From Actimicrobium sp. CCC2.4 (GTDB taxonomy: Bacteria; Pseudomonadota; Gammaproteobacteria; Burkholderiales; Burkholderiaceae_D): 64,000 bases of DNA. A program made the translations under genes and the position numbers. A model generated the notes under the pieces. It had not been told where the DNA came from, searched no databases, and worked only from the letters and a program-made list of their open reading frames with translations. The stretch is from assembly GCF_034347385.1 (NCBI RefSeq), contig NZ_CP133777.1, positions 3,348,001 through 3,412,000 on the forward strand, read 5' to 3'. Positions 9,934 through 20,080 of the stretch are shown here, piece after piece. Every line of letters starts with the position of its first letter. The stretch's first letter is position 1.

Positions 9934-10737
9934 CTACTGCTTCGCCGCCGCAGCCGCCGCATCTGCCGCCGCTTTCTCTTTAGACGCTTTCAATGCAGCG
10001 GCTTTTTCCTCTTCCCCGGCGAGCTTCGCGTCTTTTCGCTCGGCCACCTGTTTCTGGCGTGCCGCGGCATCGGCTTGTTTCTTGTCGAAGGCGCGCATAT
10101 TGGCGGCACGTTGTGCTTGTCTGGCCTGCTCGCTGGCCTGCTGTTGCGCAGCCTTCGCATCGAAAGCACGCTGGCGTGCCTGCGGATCGACGGTGGCATC
10201 GCGCAGTTGCGATCCTTGTGCTTTCAAGGTGCTTGCCGCACGGTCTTCGGCTTTGATAGCGGCGGCTTTTTCGCGATCACGCATGTCCTGCAAACGCTGT
10301 GGCGCAGCGGCCTGCTCTTGCGCAGTGCGGATCTCCAGCGCCTTGTCGCGCTGATCAGCGCGGTCGCGCCGGTTGATGTAATTGGCTTCGACCTCGACCG
10401 CGCGGACTTCGGCCAGCGCAATGCGTCGCTGCTCTTTGCCGCGATCATTGCACGCGGTCATGAAGAACTTGTCGAAGCAGACCGCTTGCGCCCGCAGATC
10501 GGCTTGCTCGATCGTGACGCGCCGCGCCGCTGCATCATTCAATGCCTGTGTGGCGAGCTCGACCGTGACGATCGAGCCGGACGGCCAGTTCAGTCGCAAG
10601 CCGGACGGCGGTAATGGTGCCTCGACAGACGCCGCCGGATAGAAGACGGAACAGGCGCTGGCCAGACCGGCGCCGGCCACCAGAAGCGCCAGTCGCAGCG
10701 CTCGGCGCAGGGAAAAACTATTGAGCAGGACAATCAT
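9934..10737 (-). CDS. Predicted lipoprotein with long Ala/Lys/Gln-rich helix
   Basis: 267 aa. The N-terminus has a lipoprotein signal peptide ending LASACSVFYP, where Cys is the lipidated residue. The middle carries two Cys (QAVCFDKF and MTACND) and the C-terminal half is a charged Ala/Lys/Arg/Gln-rich segment, likely a long helix or coiled coil. I do not recognise the family. Nothing nearby gives a function. The frame is open upstream to 10851 but the ATG at 10737 places the signal peptide at the N-terminus. It lies 20 bases after zapE on the same strand. Confidence 0.7.
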   Translation of the reverse strand: MIVLLNSFSLRRALRLALLVAGAGLASACSVFYPAASVEAPLPPSGLRLNWPSGSIVTVELATQALNDAAARRVTIEQADLRAQAVCFDKFFMTACNDRGKEQRRIALAEVRAVEVEANYINRRDRADQRDKALEIRTAQEQAAAPQRLQDMRDREKAAAIKAEDRAASTLKAQGSQLRDATVDPQARQRAFDAKAAQQQASEQARQAQRAANMRAFDKKQADAAARQKQVAERKDAKLAGEEEKAAALKASKEKAAADAAAAAAKQ

Positions 10738-10756
10738 GATTCGACATCTTTCAGGT

Positions 10757-11869
10757 TCAGACCGCAAGGTCGATGGCATTGCGGCGCGGTGCTTCCATGT
10801 ACTCGCGCGATTGCATTTCGATGATACGCGAGACGGTCCGGTGGAATTCATTGGACAGCGTGCCCTGCGTGTACAACTCTTCCGGCACGACCGCAGCCGA
10901 CATCACCAGCTTGATCTTGTGATCGTAGAACACGTCGATCAGCCAGGTAAAACGACGGGCCTCCGAGGACATCGACGCCGACATTTCGGGCACCGCCGAC
11001 AGCAGCACCGTATGGAACCGGCTGGCGATTTCGAGATAATCATTTTGCGAACGCGGACCACCGCACAGCGTCGCAAAATCAAACCAGATCGCACCGCCGG
11101 CACGCCGCAAGGCGCGGATTTCGCGTGCCTCGATGCGCACCCGCGGGTCTTCGTCGGCGGTGTCGGCGACGCTGGCAAAGGCGTCGCGCAAGGCCTTGTC
11201 GGACATCGCATTGAGCGGCGTGTGATACGCCTCGACCTGCTCCAGCGCACGCTTGCGGTAGTCATTGCCGGCATCGACATTCATCACATCAAGATGCTGC
11301 TTGAGCAGTGCGATGGTCGGCAACATGCGGTCGCGGTGCAATCCGTCCGGGTACAGCGTATCGGGTGCGTAGTTCGAGGTAATGACAAATGACACGCCAT
11401 TGGCAAACAGCGCGCGCATCAGGTTGTACAGGATCATCGCGTCGGCGATGTCGGAGACGTGGAATTCATCGAAGCAGATCAACCGGTATTTTTTGGCGAT
11501 CTGGCGCGCCACGACATCGAGCGGATCGGCGACTTTTTTCAGTGCATCGAGCTGGCGATGCACGTCACGCATGAACTCGTGGAAGTGCACGCGGGTCTTG
11601 CGCACTACCGGCACCACCGAATAAAAACTGTCCATCAAAAACGATTTGCCGCGGCCGACACCACCCCAGAAATACACGCCCCGAGGGACGTCGGGCCGGT
11701 TGATCAATCGCTTGAAACTGCTCGAGCGCTGCGACTTGAAGGCGATCCAGTCGTCATAACCTTGCTGCAATCGCTCGACGGCGGCACGCTGCGCCGGATC
11801 GGCATTGAACCCGCGCTCGGCAAGCGCGTGTTCGTAAAATTCCATGACGGTCATCGGCTTCGGGTTCAC
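10757..11869 (-). CDS. zapE: Cell division protein ZapE (AFG1-like ATPase)
   Basis: 370-aa P-loop ATPase of the ZapE/AFG1 family, which in E. coli acts on FtsZ rings late in division. Walker A lies in YFWGGVGRGKSFLMDSFY and Walker B is LICFDEFHVSD, followed by the family motif FVITSNYAPDTLYPDGLHRDR. A GTG start is used because GAAAG lies eight bases upstream; ATG 11854 (MTVMEFYEHAL) is the alternative. It follows the suc operon on the same strand but is separated from lpdA by a large hairpin repeat. Confidence 0.92.
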   Translation of the reverse strand: MNPKPMTVMEFYEHALAERGFNADPAQRAAVERLQQGYDDWIAFKSQRSSSFKRLINRPDVPRGVYFWGGVGRGKSFLMDSFYSVVPVVRKTRVHFHEFMRDVHRQLDALKKVADPLDVVARQIAKKYRLICFDEFHVSDIADAMILYNLMRALFANGVSFVITSNYAPDTLYPDGLHRDRMLPTIALLKQHLDVMNVDAGNDYRKRALEQVEAYHTPLNAMSDKALRDAFASVADTADEDPRVRIEAREIRALRRAGGAIWFDFATLCGGPRSQNDYLEIASRFHTVLLSAVPEMSASMSSEARRFTWLIDVFYDHKIKLVMSAAVVPEELYTQGTLSNEFHRTVSRIIEMQSREYMEAPRRNAIDLAV

Positions 11870-11920
11870 GCGGGTTCTTTCGGGATGAATAGTGTCGGGT
11901 CAATTCGGGTAGAACAGAAG

Positions 11921-11986
11921 CCGTTCGACCTGAGCTTGTCGAAGGCGCACCGGCTTGTGCGCCTTCGACAAGCTCAGGCCGAACGG
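11921..11986. repeat. REP-like inverted repeat between lpdA and zapE
   Basis: Two 30-base arms around a six-base loop with one mismatch. The arm core CTGAGCTTGTCGAAGG is a widespread bacterial intergenic palindrome type. It can fold into a very stable hairpin in the lpdA transcript and may end or stabilise it. A related copy lies at 31937-31974. Confidence 0.85.
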
Positions 11987-12034
11987 TTTCTATACAGGCT
12001 AATCAGACGCACGCGTACTGCAGTAGCCGTATGG

Positions 12035-12057
12035 TGGGCACGGCATCACCGTGCCCG
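12035..12057. repeat. Short GTGGGCACGG-type hairpin repeat
   Basis: GGGCACGG and CCGTGCCC form an eight-base stem with a five-base loop, 14 bases past the lpdA stop. The same kind of hairpin (GTGGGCAC...GTGCCCAC) occurs at 40221-40245, which marks it as a small repeat family. Confidence 0.7.
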
Positions 12058-12070
12058 CGCGCGCATTACA

Positions 12071-13498
12071 TCAGAAATTCAATGCCCGCTTGTCCACCGC
12101 CAACGCCGCTTCCTTGGTCGCTTCGGACAACGACGGATGCGCATGGCAGATCCGCGCGATGTCTTCGGCCGACGCGCGGAATTCCATCGCCACGACGGCT
12201 TCCGAAATCAGCTCGGACGCCGATGGGCCGATGATGTGCACGCCGAGAATTTCGTCGGTCTTGGCATCCGCCAGGAACTTGACCATGCCGTTGGTATCGC
12301 CCAGCGCACGCGCGCGGCCGTTAGCCAGGAACGGGAATGAGCCGGACTTGTAAGCCACGCCGGCGGCTTTCAATTCCTGTTCGTTCTTGCCGACCCACGC
12401 GATTTCCGGCGCGGTGTAAATCACCCATGGCACGGTGTTGAAGTTGACGTGTCCATGCTGGCCGGCGATACGCTCGGCGACGGCCACGCCTTCTTCTTCG
12501 GCCTTGTGTGCGAGCATCGGTCCGCGCACCACATCACCGACTGCCCATACATTAGCGACACTCGATTTGCAATCGTCATCGACCACTACAAAACCACGCT
12601 CGTCGAGCTTCAGGCCAATCGCTTCGGCGTTCAGGCCGATGGTGTTCGGGGTGCGGCCGATCGAGATGATCAGCTTGTCGAAGACGGCTTTCTGCGCCTC
12701 GCCCTTGGCATCGACATACTCGACGGTGACGTCTTTCTTGCCGGTCGTGATGGTGCCGATCTTGACGCCCAGCTGGATGCCCAGGCCCTGTTTGGTGAAC
12801 AACTTGAACGCCTCCTTGGCGATCTGTTCGTCGACCGCGCCGAGGAATGTCGGCAAACCTTCGAGCACTGTGACGGCTGATCCGAGACGACGCCAGACGC
12901 TGCCCATTTCGAGGCCGATGACGCCGGCACCGATGACGCCGAGACGTTTCGGGACTGCGCCGATGGCGAGTGCACCGGTGTTCGACAAAATCATTTTTTC
13001 ATCGAACGGTGTGCCTGGCAGCGACCGCGCATTCGAACCGGTGGCGATGACGACATGCCTGGCGATCAGTGATTCATTGGTCTTGCCGGTGACTGATACT
13101 TCGGTACCGCTGGCGTCATTCTTGACGAACGCGCCGCGGCCGTGAAAGAAGGTAATTTTGTTTTTCTTGAACAGGTACAGGATGCCGTCGTTGTTCTGCT
13201 TGACGACGGTGTCCTTGCGCGATTGCATTTGCGGCAGGTTCAGGGAGAGGCCCTTGATATCAATCCCGTGGTCGGCAAATGCATGGCCGGCGTGTTCGAA
13301 ATGCTCGGACGATTGCAGCAGCGCCTTCGAGGGAATGCAGCCGACGTTGGTGCAGGTGCCGCCCGGTGCGGGACCGCCGGCAGCGTTTTTCCACTCATCG
13401 ATACAGGCCACCGAGAAGCCCAGTTGCGCAGCACGAATCGCCGCAATGTAGCCACCGGGACCACCGCCGATGACGACGACATCAAAATTTTTCGACAT
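12071..13498 (-). CDS. lpdA: Dihydrolipoyl dehydrogenase (E3)
   Basis: 475-aa FAD flavoprotein that reoxidises the lipoyl groups of 2-oxoacid dehydrogenase complexes and passes electrons to NAD. The FAD-binding motif VVIGGGPGGY is at the N-terminus, the redox disulfide is GGTCTNVGCIPSK, the NAD-binding GAGVIGLEMG is central, and the catalytic His lies in CHAHPSLSEA near the C-terminus. It is the third gene of sucA-odhB-lpdA, so it serves mainly the 2-oxoglutarate dehydrogenase complex. A strong hairpin separates it from odhB. Confidence 0.96.
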   Translation of the reverse strand: MSKNFDVVVIGGGPGGYIAAIRAAQLGFSVACIDEWKNAAGGPAPGGTCTNVGCIPSKALLQSSEHFEHAGHAFADHGIDIKGLSLNLPQMQSRKDTVVKQNNDGILYLFKKNKITFFHGRGAFVKNDASGTEVSVTGKTNESLIARHVVIATGSNARSLPGTPFDEKMILSNTGALAIGAVPKRLGVIGAGVIGLEMGSVWRRLGSAVTVLEGLPTFLGAVDEQIAKEAFKLFTKQGLGIQLGVKIGTITTGKKDVTVEYVDAKGEAQKAVFDKLIISIGRTPNTIGLNAEAIGLKLDERGFVVVDDDCKSSVANVWAVGDVVRGPMLAHKAEEEGVAVAERIAGQHGHVNFNTVPWVIYTAPEIAWVGKNEQELKAAGVAYKSGSFPFLANGRARALGDTNGMVKFLADAKTDEILGVHIIGPSASELISEAVVAMEFRASAEDIARICHAHPSLSEATKEAALAVDKRALNF

Positions 13499-13526
13499 GT
13501 TCTTTTCCTTGTTGACTTTACAGACG

Positions 13527-13564
13527 CCGGAGCGGCCGGCGCAATACTGCGCGGGCCGCTCCGG
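13527..13564. repeat. Intercistronic hairpin between odhB and lpdA
   Basis: CCGGAGCGGCC pairs with GGCCGCTCCGG over 11 bases. After a G/G mismatch a further five pairs follow (GCGCA/TGCGC) around an ATAC loop. There is no T-run, so it looks like an mRNA stabiliser or processing site rather than a terminator. Confidence 0.75.
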
Positions 13565-13575
13565 TGAACGACGGT

Positions 13576-14871
13576 TTACAGGTCCAGCAGCAGGCGTGCA
13601 GGATCTTCCAGCGCTTCCTTCATGGCGACCAGGCCGAGTACGGCTTCGCGACCATCGATGATCCGGTGATCGTAGGACAGCGCCAGATAGTTCATCGGAC
13701 GGATTACGATCTGGCCGTTTTCGACGACAGCACGGTCCTTAGTGGCATGCACGCCGAGAATGGCGGATTGCGGCGGGTTGATGATAGGCGTCGACAGCAT
13801 CGAACCGAAGGTGCCGCCGTTCGAAATCGAGAACGTGCCGCCGGTCAGGTCATCCATGGTCAGCTTGCCATCCTTGGCCTTGGCGCCGAATTCGCCGATC
13901 TTCTTTTCGATGTCGGCGATCGACATCTGGTCGGCATTGCGCAGTACCGGCACCACCAGACCGCGTGGCGAACCGACTGCGATACCGATGTCGAAATAGC
14001 CGTGGTAGACGATGTCATTGCCGTCGACCGACCCGTTGATGACCGGGTATTTTTTCAGGGCAGCGACGGCCGCCTTGACGAAGAAAGACATGAAGCCCAG
14101 CTTGACGCCGTGTTCTTTCTCGAACTTGTCCTTGTACTTGTTGCGCAGCTCCATGACCGGCGCCATGTTGACTTCGTTGAACGTGGTCAGGATGGCGTTG
14201 GTCTGCTGCGATTGCACCAGACGCTCGGCGATACGGGCACGCAGGCGGCTCATCGGCACGCGCTGTTCAGGACGCTCGCCCAGGTTCGGACCCGCGCCGG
14301 TCGCGACCTGCTGCAGCGCCGGTTTGGCCGCAACCACTGGCGCAGCCGGTGTCACTGCTGGTGCCGGTTTCTTTTCCAGCTGGTTGATCACGTCGCCCTT
14401 GGTGACGCGGCCATCCTTGCCGGTGCCATCGACTTGCGCGGTGGTCATGTTGTTCTCGGCCAGCATTTTGGCAGCCGCTGGCATGGCCACATTCGCGGCG
14501 GCTTTGGAGCCGAGCATGTTGATGGCGGCAGCGACGGGGTCGGTGGTCGTGCTGGCTGAAACGACTGAATCAGGATGCGGTTGCGGAACCGGCAGTGCCG
14601 AGATTTCCAGCGGACTGACCTTGGCCGAACCATCGGTATCGATCAGGGCAATGACTTGCCCTGCGACGACCGTTGCGCCATCGGGTTGCATCAGTTGCGT
14701 GATGATGCCGTCGGCCGGGGCCGGCAATTCGAGCACGACCTTGTCGGTCTCGATGTCGATCATGTTTTCATCGCGGCTGACTGGCTCGCCGACTTTTTTA
14801 TGCCATTGCAACAGGGTCGCTTCTGCGACGGATTCTGATAACTGGGGGACTTTGACTTCGAGGATTGCCAT
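13576..14871 (-). CDS. odhB: 2-oxoglutarate dehydrogenase E2, dihydrolipoyl succinyltransferase
   Basis: 431-aa core enzyme of the 2-oxoglutarate dehydrogenase complex that moves the succinyl group to CoA. It has one lipoyl domain (about 1-75) with the lipoyl Lys in IETDKVVLE, an Ala/Pro linker, an E3-binding domain (about 125-165, KMLAENNMT...[11 protein letters not shown]), and a catalytic domain ending with the His-Asp motif [14 protein letters not shown]. It sits between sucA and lpdA in one operon. Confidence 0.96.
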   Translation of the reverse strand: MAILEVKVPQLSESVAEATLLQWHKKVGEPVSRDENMIDIETDKVVLELPAPADGIITQLMQPDGATVVAGQVIALIDTDGSAKVSPLEISALPVPQPHPDSVVSASTTTDPVAAAINMLGSKAAANVAMPAAAKMLAENNMTTAQVDGTGKDGRVTKGDVINQLEKKPAPAVTPAAPVVAAKPALQQVATGAGPNLGERPEQRVPMSRLRARIAERLVQSQQTNAILTTFNEVNMAPVMELRNKYKDKFEKEHGVKLGFMSFFVKAAVAALKKYPVINGSVDGNDIVYHGYFDIGIAVGSPRGLVVPVLRNADQMSIADIEKKIGEFGAKAKDGKLTMDDLTGGTFSISNGGTFGSMLSTPIINPPQSAILGVHATKDRAVVENGQIVIRPMNYLALSYDHRIIDGREAVLGLVAMKEALEDPARLLLDL

Positions 14872-14899
14872 GTAAAACTCCGATTCGGTGTGTTCTGGC

Positions 14900-14922
14900 G
14901 GCGCCCCGGCTTCCGGTGCGCC
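14900..14922. repeat. Intercistronic hairpin between sucA and odhB
   Basis: Ten-base arms GGCGCCCCGG and CCGGTGCGCC with one mismatch around a three-base loop, in the 61-base gap between sucA and odhB. No T-run follows. Confidence 0.5.
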
Positions 14923-14932
14923 GTCGCATCAA

Positions 14933-17788
14933 TTATTTGGTAAGGACAAAGCCCTTGAGTTTCGAGAACGCGGTGTCGATCAGCGTCTTTTGCTGTGCGT
15001 AATGCTTGTCGTAATAACCAACCGCCGGGGAGGCGCTGGCAGGACGACCGGCATAGGCCAGCTTCTGACCATCGACGAGATTCTCGAAGATGTTGTGCTG
15101 GATCTGGAACCATGGTCCCTGATTCTGTGGCTCGTCTTGCGTCCACACCAATTCCGTAAAGTTCGGGAATTTTTTCAGTTCGGCAGCCAGTGTCTTGTGC
15201 GGGAACGGATACAGCTGCTCGATACGGAAGATCGCCGTATCGACTTGTCCGCGTTCCTTGCGCGCATTGACCAGGTCGTAATAGACCTTGCCGGAACAGG
15301 CGATGATGCGCTTGACTTTTTTGGCGTCGATCTTGTCATCGACTTCACCGATAACGGTCTTGAAGCTGCCGGTGGCGAGGTCGGACAACGGCGAGCCGGC
15401 ATCCTTGTTCCGCAACAGCGACTTCGGCGTCATGATCACCAGCGGTTTGCGGAACAGCCGAATCATCTGACGGCGCAGCAGATGGAAAATCTGCGCTGAC
15501 GTGGTCGGCTGTACGACTTGCATGTTGTTGTCGGCGCACAGTTGCAGGAAGCGCTCGGGACGTGCGGACGAGTGCTCCGGACCCTGGCCTTCGTAACCGT
15601 GCGGCAGCATCATGACCAGGCCGGAAGCCCGGCCCCATTTCACTTCGCCGGAGCTGATGAACTGGTCGATCACAACTTGCGCGCCATTGGCGAAATCGCC
15701 GAACTGGGCTTCCCAGATTGTCAGCGTGTTTGGCTCGGCAGTCGAATAACCGTATTCGAAGGCCAGTACGGCTTCTTCGGACAGGACCGAGTCGATCACC
15801 TTGAACGGTGCTTGCTGCTCCGAGATGTTTTGCAGCGGAATGTAGCTGCCGGCATCCCAGCGCTCGCGGTTCTGGTCATGCAATACCGCATGACGATGAA
15901 CGAAGGTACCGCGACCGCTATCCTGGCCGGTCAGACGAATTGCGTAGCCGGACGAGACCAGCGTCGCGTAGGCCAGATGTTCGCCCATGCCCCAGTCGAG
16001 GTTGAGTTCGCCACGGCCCATGCTGGCGCGATCGTTCAGGACTTTCTCGACCAGCGGGTGAACCTTGAAGTTGTCCGGCACGGTGGTCACACGCAACGAC
16101 AGGCGTTTCAGTTCAGCCAGTGGCACGGCGGTGTCAGCTGCGTCGGTCCATTTGCGGTTCAGGAACGGCATCCAGTCGACCGCGTACTTGCTCTTGAAGT
16201 TAGAGATGACCGGGTCAACCGTATGGTGGCCGGCATCCATCGCATCGCGGAAGGCTTTGACCATCAGGTCGCCTTCATCGGCGGCAATCGTGCCCTGCGC
16301 GACGAGCTTGTCGGCGTACAGTTTGCGGGTGCCCGGATGCTGGCCGATTTTCTTGTACATCAGCGGCTGCGTAAGCGCTGGCGTGTCCTGCTCGTTGTGA
16401 CCCAGTTTGCGGTAGCAAATGATGTCGACGACGATGTCTTTCTTGAACTCGATGCGGTAGTCCATCGCGATTTGCGTGGCAAAGACGACGGCTTCGGGAT
16501 CGTCACCGTTCACATGCAGCACCGGCGCTTCGATCATCTTGACGACGTCCGAGCAATACAGCGTCGAACGCGAATCGCGTGGATCCGAGGTCGTGAAACC
16601 GATCTGGTTGTTGATCACGATGTGCACCGTGCCGCCCGTGCCGTAGCCGCGGGTCTGGGCCAGGTTCAGTGTTTCCATGACCACGCCCTGGCCGGCAAAC
16701 GCCGCATCGCCATGGACCAAAATAGGCAGCACTTGCGAGCCGTCCTTGTCGCCGCGTCTGTCCATCCGTGCCTTGACCGAACCCTCGACGACCGGGTTGA
16801 CGATTTCGAGATGCGACGGGTTGAACGCAAGTGACAGGTGGACCGGACCGCCCGGCGACGTGATGTCGGACGAGAAGCCCTGGTGGTATTTGACATCGCC
16901 GGCCGGCAGGTCGTCGGCATGTTTGCCTTCGAATTCCGAGAACAGTTCCTGCGGTGTCTTGCCGAGAATATTGACCAGCACATTGAGGCGACCGCGATGG
17001 GCCATGCCGATAACGATTTCCTGGACGCCGCTTTCGCCGGCGCGCTGGATGGTTTCGTCGAGCGAGGCGATGAAGCTTTCGCTGCCTTCGAGCGAGAAAC
17101 GCTTCTGGCCGACATAGCGGGTATGCAGATAGCGCTCGAGACCTTCGGCGGCGGTCAGGCGGTCGAGGATGTGCTTTTTCTTTTCGTTGCTGAAATTGGC
17201 TGACGCGCGGGTCGACTCAAGACGCTCCTGCAACCAGCGCTTTTCGCCCGGGTCGCTGATGTACATGAATTCGGCACCGATCGCGCGGCAGTAGGTGTCG
17301 CGCAGCGCATTGAGGATATCGCGCAGGGTCGAGGTTTCGCCGCCGAAGTAGGTATTGCTGATGTTGAACACGATGTCCATGTCGGCATCGGAGAAACTGT
17401 AAAAGCTCGGTTCCAGCTCAGGAATGGTCGGACGTTCCTGGCGCTGCAGCGGATCGAGGTTGGCCCAATGGCTCCCCAGAAAACGATAGGCAGCGATCAA
17501 CTGGGTGACAGCGACACGCTTGCGACCCATTTCGACATCGACAGACGCGACGATAGTACGGATAGGCCCTTGCTTGGCGCGCTCGGCAAACGAGGCGACA
17601 ACAGGTGCGTGGGCAACATCGGGTTTGTCGGAACCGTCGACTGCCGGGACATTTTGCATCGCATCGAAGTACGAACGCCAGTTGTCAGGCACGGAACCAG
17701 GATTGTCGAGGTAGGACTCGTACAGGTCTTCGATGTACGGGGCATTCCCTCCGGACAGATAGGAGTTGGAACGGAACTGCTGCATCAT
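14933..17788 (-). CDS. sucA: 2-oxoglutarate dehydrogenase E1
   Basis: 951-aa thiamine-diphosphate enzyme that decarboxylates 2-oxoglutarate and loads the lipoyl group of OdhB. The N-terminus (MMQQFRSNSYL, then APYIEDLYESYL) is typical of E1. The ThDP region contains GMAHRGRLNVL, HGDAAFAGQGVV and NNQIGFTTSDPRDSRST, and the later transketolase-like part contains LPHGYEGQGPEHSSAR. A GTG three codons upstream is open, but GAAAGG lies eight bases before this ATG. It is the first gene of the suc operon; the 226-base gap to the MscS gene should hold its promoter. Confidence 0.96.
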   Translation of the reverse strand: MMQQFRSNSYLSGGNAPYIEDLYESYLDNPGSVPDNWRSYFDAMQNVPAVDGSDKPDVAHAPVVASFAERAKQGPIRTIVASVDVEMGRKRVAVTQLIAAYRFLGSHWANLDPLQRQERPTIPELEPSFYSFSDADMDIVFNISNTYFGGETSTLRDILNALRDTYCRAIGAEFMYISDPGEKRWLQERLESTRASANFSNEKKKHILDRLTAAEGLERYLHTRYVGQKRFSLEGSESFIASLDETIQRAGESGVQEIVIGMAHRGRLNVLVNILGKTPQELFSEFEGKHADDLPAGDVKYHQGFSSDITSPGGPVHLSLAFNPSHLEIVNPVVEGSVKARMDRRGDKDGSQVLPILVHGDAAFAGQGVVMETLNLAQTRGYGTGGTVHIVINNQIGFTTSDPRDSRSTLYCSDVVKMIEAPVLHVNGDDPEAVVFATQIAMDYRIEFKKDIVVDIICYRKLGHNEQDTPALTQPLMYKKIGQHPGTRKLYADKLVAQGTIAADEGDLMVKAFRDAMDAGHHTVDPVISNFKSKYAVDWMPFLNRKWTDAADTAVPLAELKRLSLRVTTVPDNFKVHPLVEKVLNDRASMGRGELNLDWGMGEHLAYATLVSSGYAIRLTGQDSGRGTFVHRHAVLHDQNRERWDAGSYIPLQNISEQQAPFKVIDSVLSEEAVLAFEYGYSTAEPNTLTIWEAQFGDFANGAQVVIDQFISSGEVKWGRASGLVMMLPHGYEGQGPEHSSARPERFLQLCADNNMQVVQPTTSAQIFHLLRRQMIRLFRKPLVIMTPKSLLRNKDAGSPLSDLATGSFKTVIGEVDDKIDAKKVKRIIACSGKVYYDLVNARKERGQVDTAIFRIEQLYPFPHKTLAAELKKFPNFTELVWTQDEPQNQGPWFQIQHNIFENLVDGQKLAYAGRPASASPAVGYYDKHYAQQKTLIDTAFSKLKGFVLTK

Positions 17789-18014
17789 ATTGCGCACCTT
17801 TCTTCGCGTTTCGCGAGATTAGCGGGTTAGCTTAACCTTCCGCGACACGGCCTGACCGGTTAGCGGATTGCACATCAAGTTGTGGGGAAGGGCGGGATAT
17901 TCGGGTATTTTTTGAAGCAGCCGACACAATAGCACGTTGGGCGCGGAGCATGATGGACGGCCGCAATCATTCTCGCGCCGGATCATCATCGCAGCGGCAT
18001 ACGCGCTTGTGCGC

Positions 18015-19142
18015 TCAACCCGGCACCGGCACCGGCGGCCCGCTCATCGCCACGCGATGATCCTGCAGGTTCACGGTGTGTGCCGGCAAAGCCAGCTCGG
18101 CCCTGTGCCGCGTGATGATGCCGGCAATCTGCAGCATCACGTCCTGCTTGATTTCATGGAACGGGATCCACTCCGTGGTGCGGGTAAAGGTATAGACCAG
18201 GATGTCGATCGACGACACGCTGAACTGCAGCAGATTAACGATGGTCGGCTGATTCTGGTCAATCTCGACATTTGCTGAAAGCAAAGCTTTGATGTCACTC
18301 ACGATCGCGGCCACCTTGTCGATGTCATCCAGACGAACACGAACCGTTTCGTAGATACGGCGATTGGTCATGCGCGATGCATTCTCGACCGCGATGGTGT
18401 TGAACAGGCCGTTCGGCACGTACAACGGCCGCATGTCGAAGGTACGGATGCGGGTCAGGCGCCAGCCAATGTCCTCGACGGTACCCTCGATTTCCTTGTC
18501 CGGGGACCGGATCCAGTCACCGACTTCGAAAGGACGATCCCAGTACACCATCAAGCCACCGAAAAAATTCGCCAGCAAATCCTTGGCTGCAAAACCCACC
18601 GCGATACCGCCCACGCCACCGAAAGCCAGCACGCCCGAGATCGAGAACCCCAGACTCTGCAGCATCACCAGCGCCGCCGTGATGAGTACCGACACGCGCA
18701 GCAGCTTGCCGACCGCGTCGACGGTCGTGCGATCCGACGGCTGGTTGCGCGCGGTGCGATGGGCGATGACGCCATCCTGAACGTTTTGGACCAGACGCAG
18801 CAGGAACCAGGTCAGGCAGCTGATGACGCCGATCTTGCGCGCCGGTGCGACCAGCTCGAACAGCGTCGCATCGGTTTCGGCATCAATCAGATGGCCGACG
18901 AAGGCCAGCCCGAGGATCCAGGCCAGTACGGTTAGCGGTTTGCGCAGCGCCGACACCAGCGCAAAGTCCCACGGCGTATCGGTCAGGCGGGTACGCGCTT
19001 CCAGTCCGGCCAGCAGCCGACGCAAGAAAAAATTGGTCACGACGACCAGTAGCACAATGATAAAAATTTGCAGTACCAGGGCGATCATGGTGTCGCCACG
19101 GGTCACGCGCAACAGCCAGGCTTGCAGGAAATCTACGGACAT
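18015..19142 (-). CDS. MscS-family mechanosensitive ion channel
   Basis: 375-aa inner-membrane channel that opens under membrane tension to release solutes. There are about five hydrophobic segments. The pore helix and following MscS core are clear: SISGVLAFGGVGGIAVGFAAKDLLANFFGGLMVYWDRPFEVGDWI, shown here only by its ends SISGVLAFGG and DRPFEVGDWI. A beta domain with VEDIGWRLTRIRTFD and a C-terminal alpha/beta domain follow. No signal peptide or large extra domain. It stands alone, upstream of sucA on the same strand. Confidence 0.9.
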   Translation of the reverse strand: MSVDFLQAWLLRVTRGDTMIALVLQIFIIVLLVVVTNFFLRRLLAGLEARTRLTDTPWDFALVSALRKPLTVLAWILGLAFVGHLIDAETDATLFELVAPARKIGVISCLTWFLLRLVQNVQDGVIAHRTARNQPSDRTTVDAVGKLLRVSVLITAALVMLQSLGFSISGVLAFGGVGGIAVGFAAKDLLANFFGGLMVYWDRPFEVGDWIRSPDKEIEGTVEDIGWRLTRIRTFDMRPLYVPNGLFNTIAVENASRMTNRRIYETVRVRLDDIDKVAAIVSDIKALLSANVEIDQNQPTIVNLLQFSVSSIDILVYTFTRTTEWIPFHEIKQDVMLQIAGIITRHRAELALPAHTVNLQDHRVAMSGPPVPVPG

Positions 19143-19279
19143 CGGGGGTCAGTACAAGAGGTGAATGGAAAGCGCGGGGCCATTCTAACGCCTGCACCAC
19201 ATCATCGCCGGCGATGCAGACGTGCCGCTGCAGCCAACTACCGGCGACAATGAGCACCCTTCCCTGCCAACTGACCGCC

Positions 19280-20080
19280 ATGAACCAAATTATTCGCACA
19301 CTGTCGCTGCTACTGTGGATGGCGCTGCCGTCATCACCCGCTCTCGCCCGATCGCCGGATAGTGTCATCGACATCCCGGTTCGCCAGCAAGCCAGCGTGC
19401 CGGTGTTCTGGATGCCACGACCGGACGCGGTCGCTACTGTCATTGTGCTGCCGGGCGGTGGCGGGAGCTTCGGCAAGCTGGTCGATGGCGTGCCCACAGG
19501 CGGCAACTTTCTGGTCCGTAGCCGCGATGATTTTGCCGCGCGCAAGCTCAACGTCGCGGTGGTCGGGCGGCCATCGGACAGCGCCGATCTGGATTACGCC
19601 TACCGGGCCGGCAGCGAGCACACCGGCGACCTCCAAAAAGTTGTTGCCACCATCAGGCAGCTGTCCGGACAACGGCCCTGGCTGATCGGCACCAGCCGTG
19701 GCACGGTATCGGCCACCGCTGCCGCAATCGCTTTCGGCAATGAGCAGCTGGCCGGCATCGTGCTTTCGTCGAGCATCGTCAATGTCGCCAAACCCGGCAA
19801 CGTCCCCGCGCAGGATCTGTCTGCCCTCCGCATTCCGGTGCTGGTGCTGCATCACGCCAGGGACGCCTGCCGCCAATGCGATCCGGCCCAGGCTCATCGC
19901 ATCATCGATGGGCTGGTCCATGTCGCTGCGTCAGACAAGCAATTGATGATGGTCGATGGCGGCAGCAACCCGAGCGGCGACACTTGTGGCGCGCAGCATT
20001 GGCACGGCTACATCGGCATGGAAAAAGAAGCAGTCGACATGATCGCCGACTGGATCAACGCGCACGGCAGCAAGCCATGA
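19280..20080 (+). CDS. Secreted alpha/beta-hydrolase
   Basis: 266 aa with an N-terminal signal peptide (LSLLLWMALPSSPALA). The fold is alpha/beta-hydrolase: oxyanion-type VLPGGGG, nucleophile elbow GTSRG, an Asp in HHARDAC and a final His in AQHWHGY. Two Cys in DACRQCD may form a disulfide in the periplasm. The natural substrate is not evident. The frame is open to 19214, but the ATG at 19280 starts a proper signal peptide. Confidence 0.7.
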   Translation: MNQIIRTLSLLLWMALPSSPALARSPDSVIDIPVRQQASVPVFWMPRPDAVATVIVLPGGGGSFGKLVDGVPTGGNFLVRSRDDFAARKLNVAVVGRPSDSADLDYAYRAGSEHTGDLQKVVATIRQLSGQRPWLIGTSRGTVSATAAAIAFGNEQLAGIVLSSSIVNVAKPGNVPAQDLSALRIPVLVLHHARDACRQCDPAQAHRIIDGLVHVAASDKQLMMVDGGSNPSGDTCGAQHWHGYIGMEKEAVDMIADWINAHGSKP

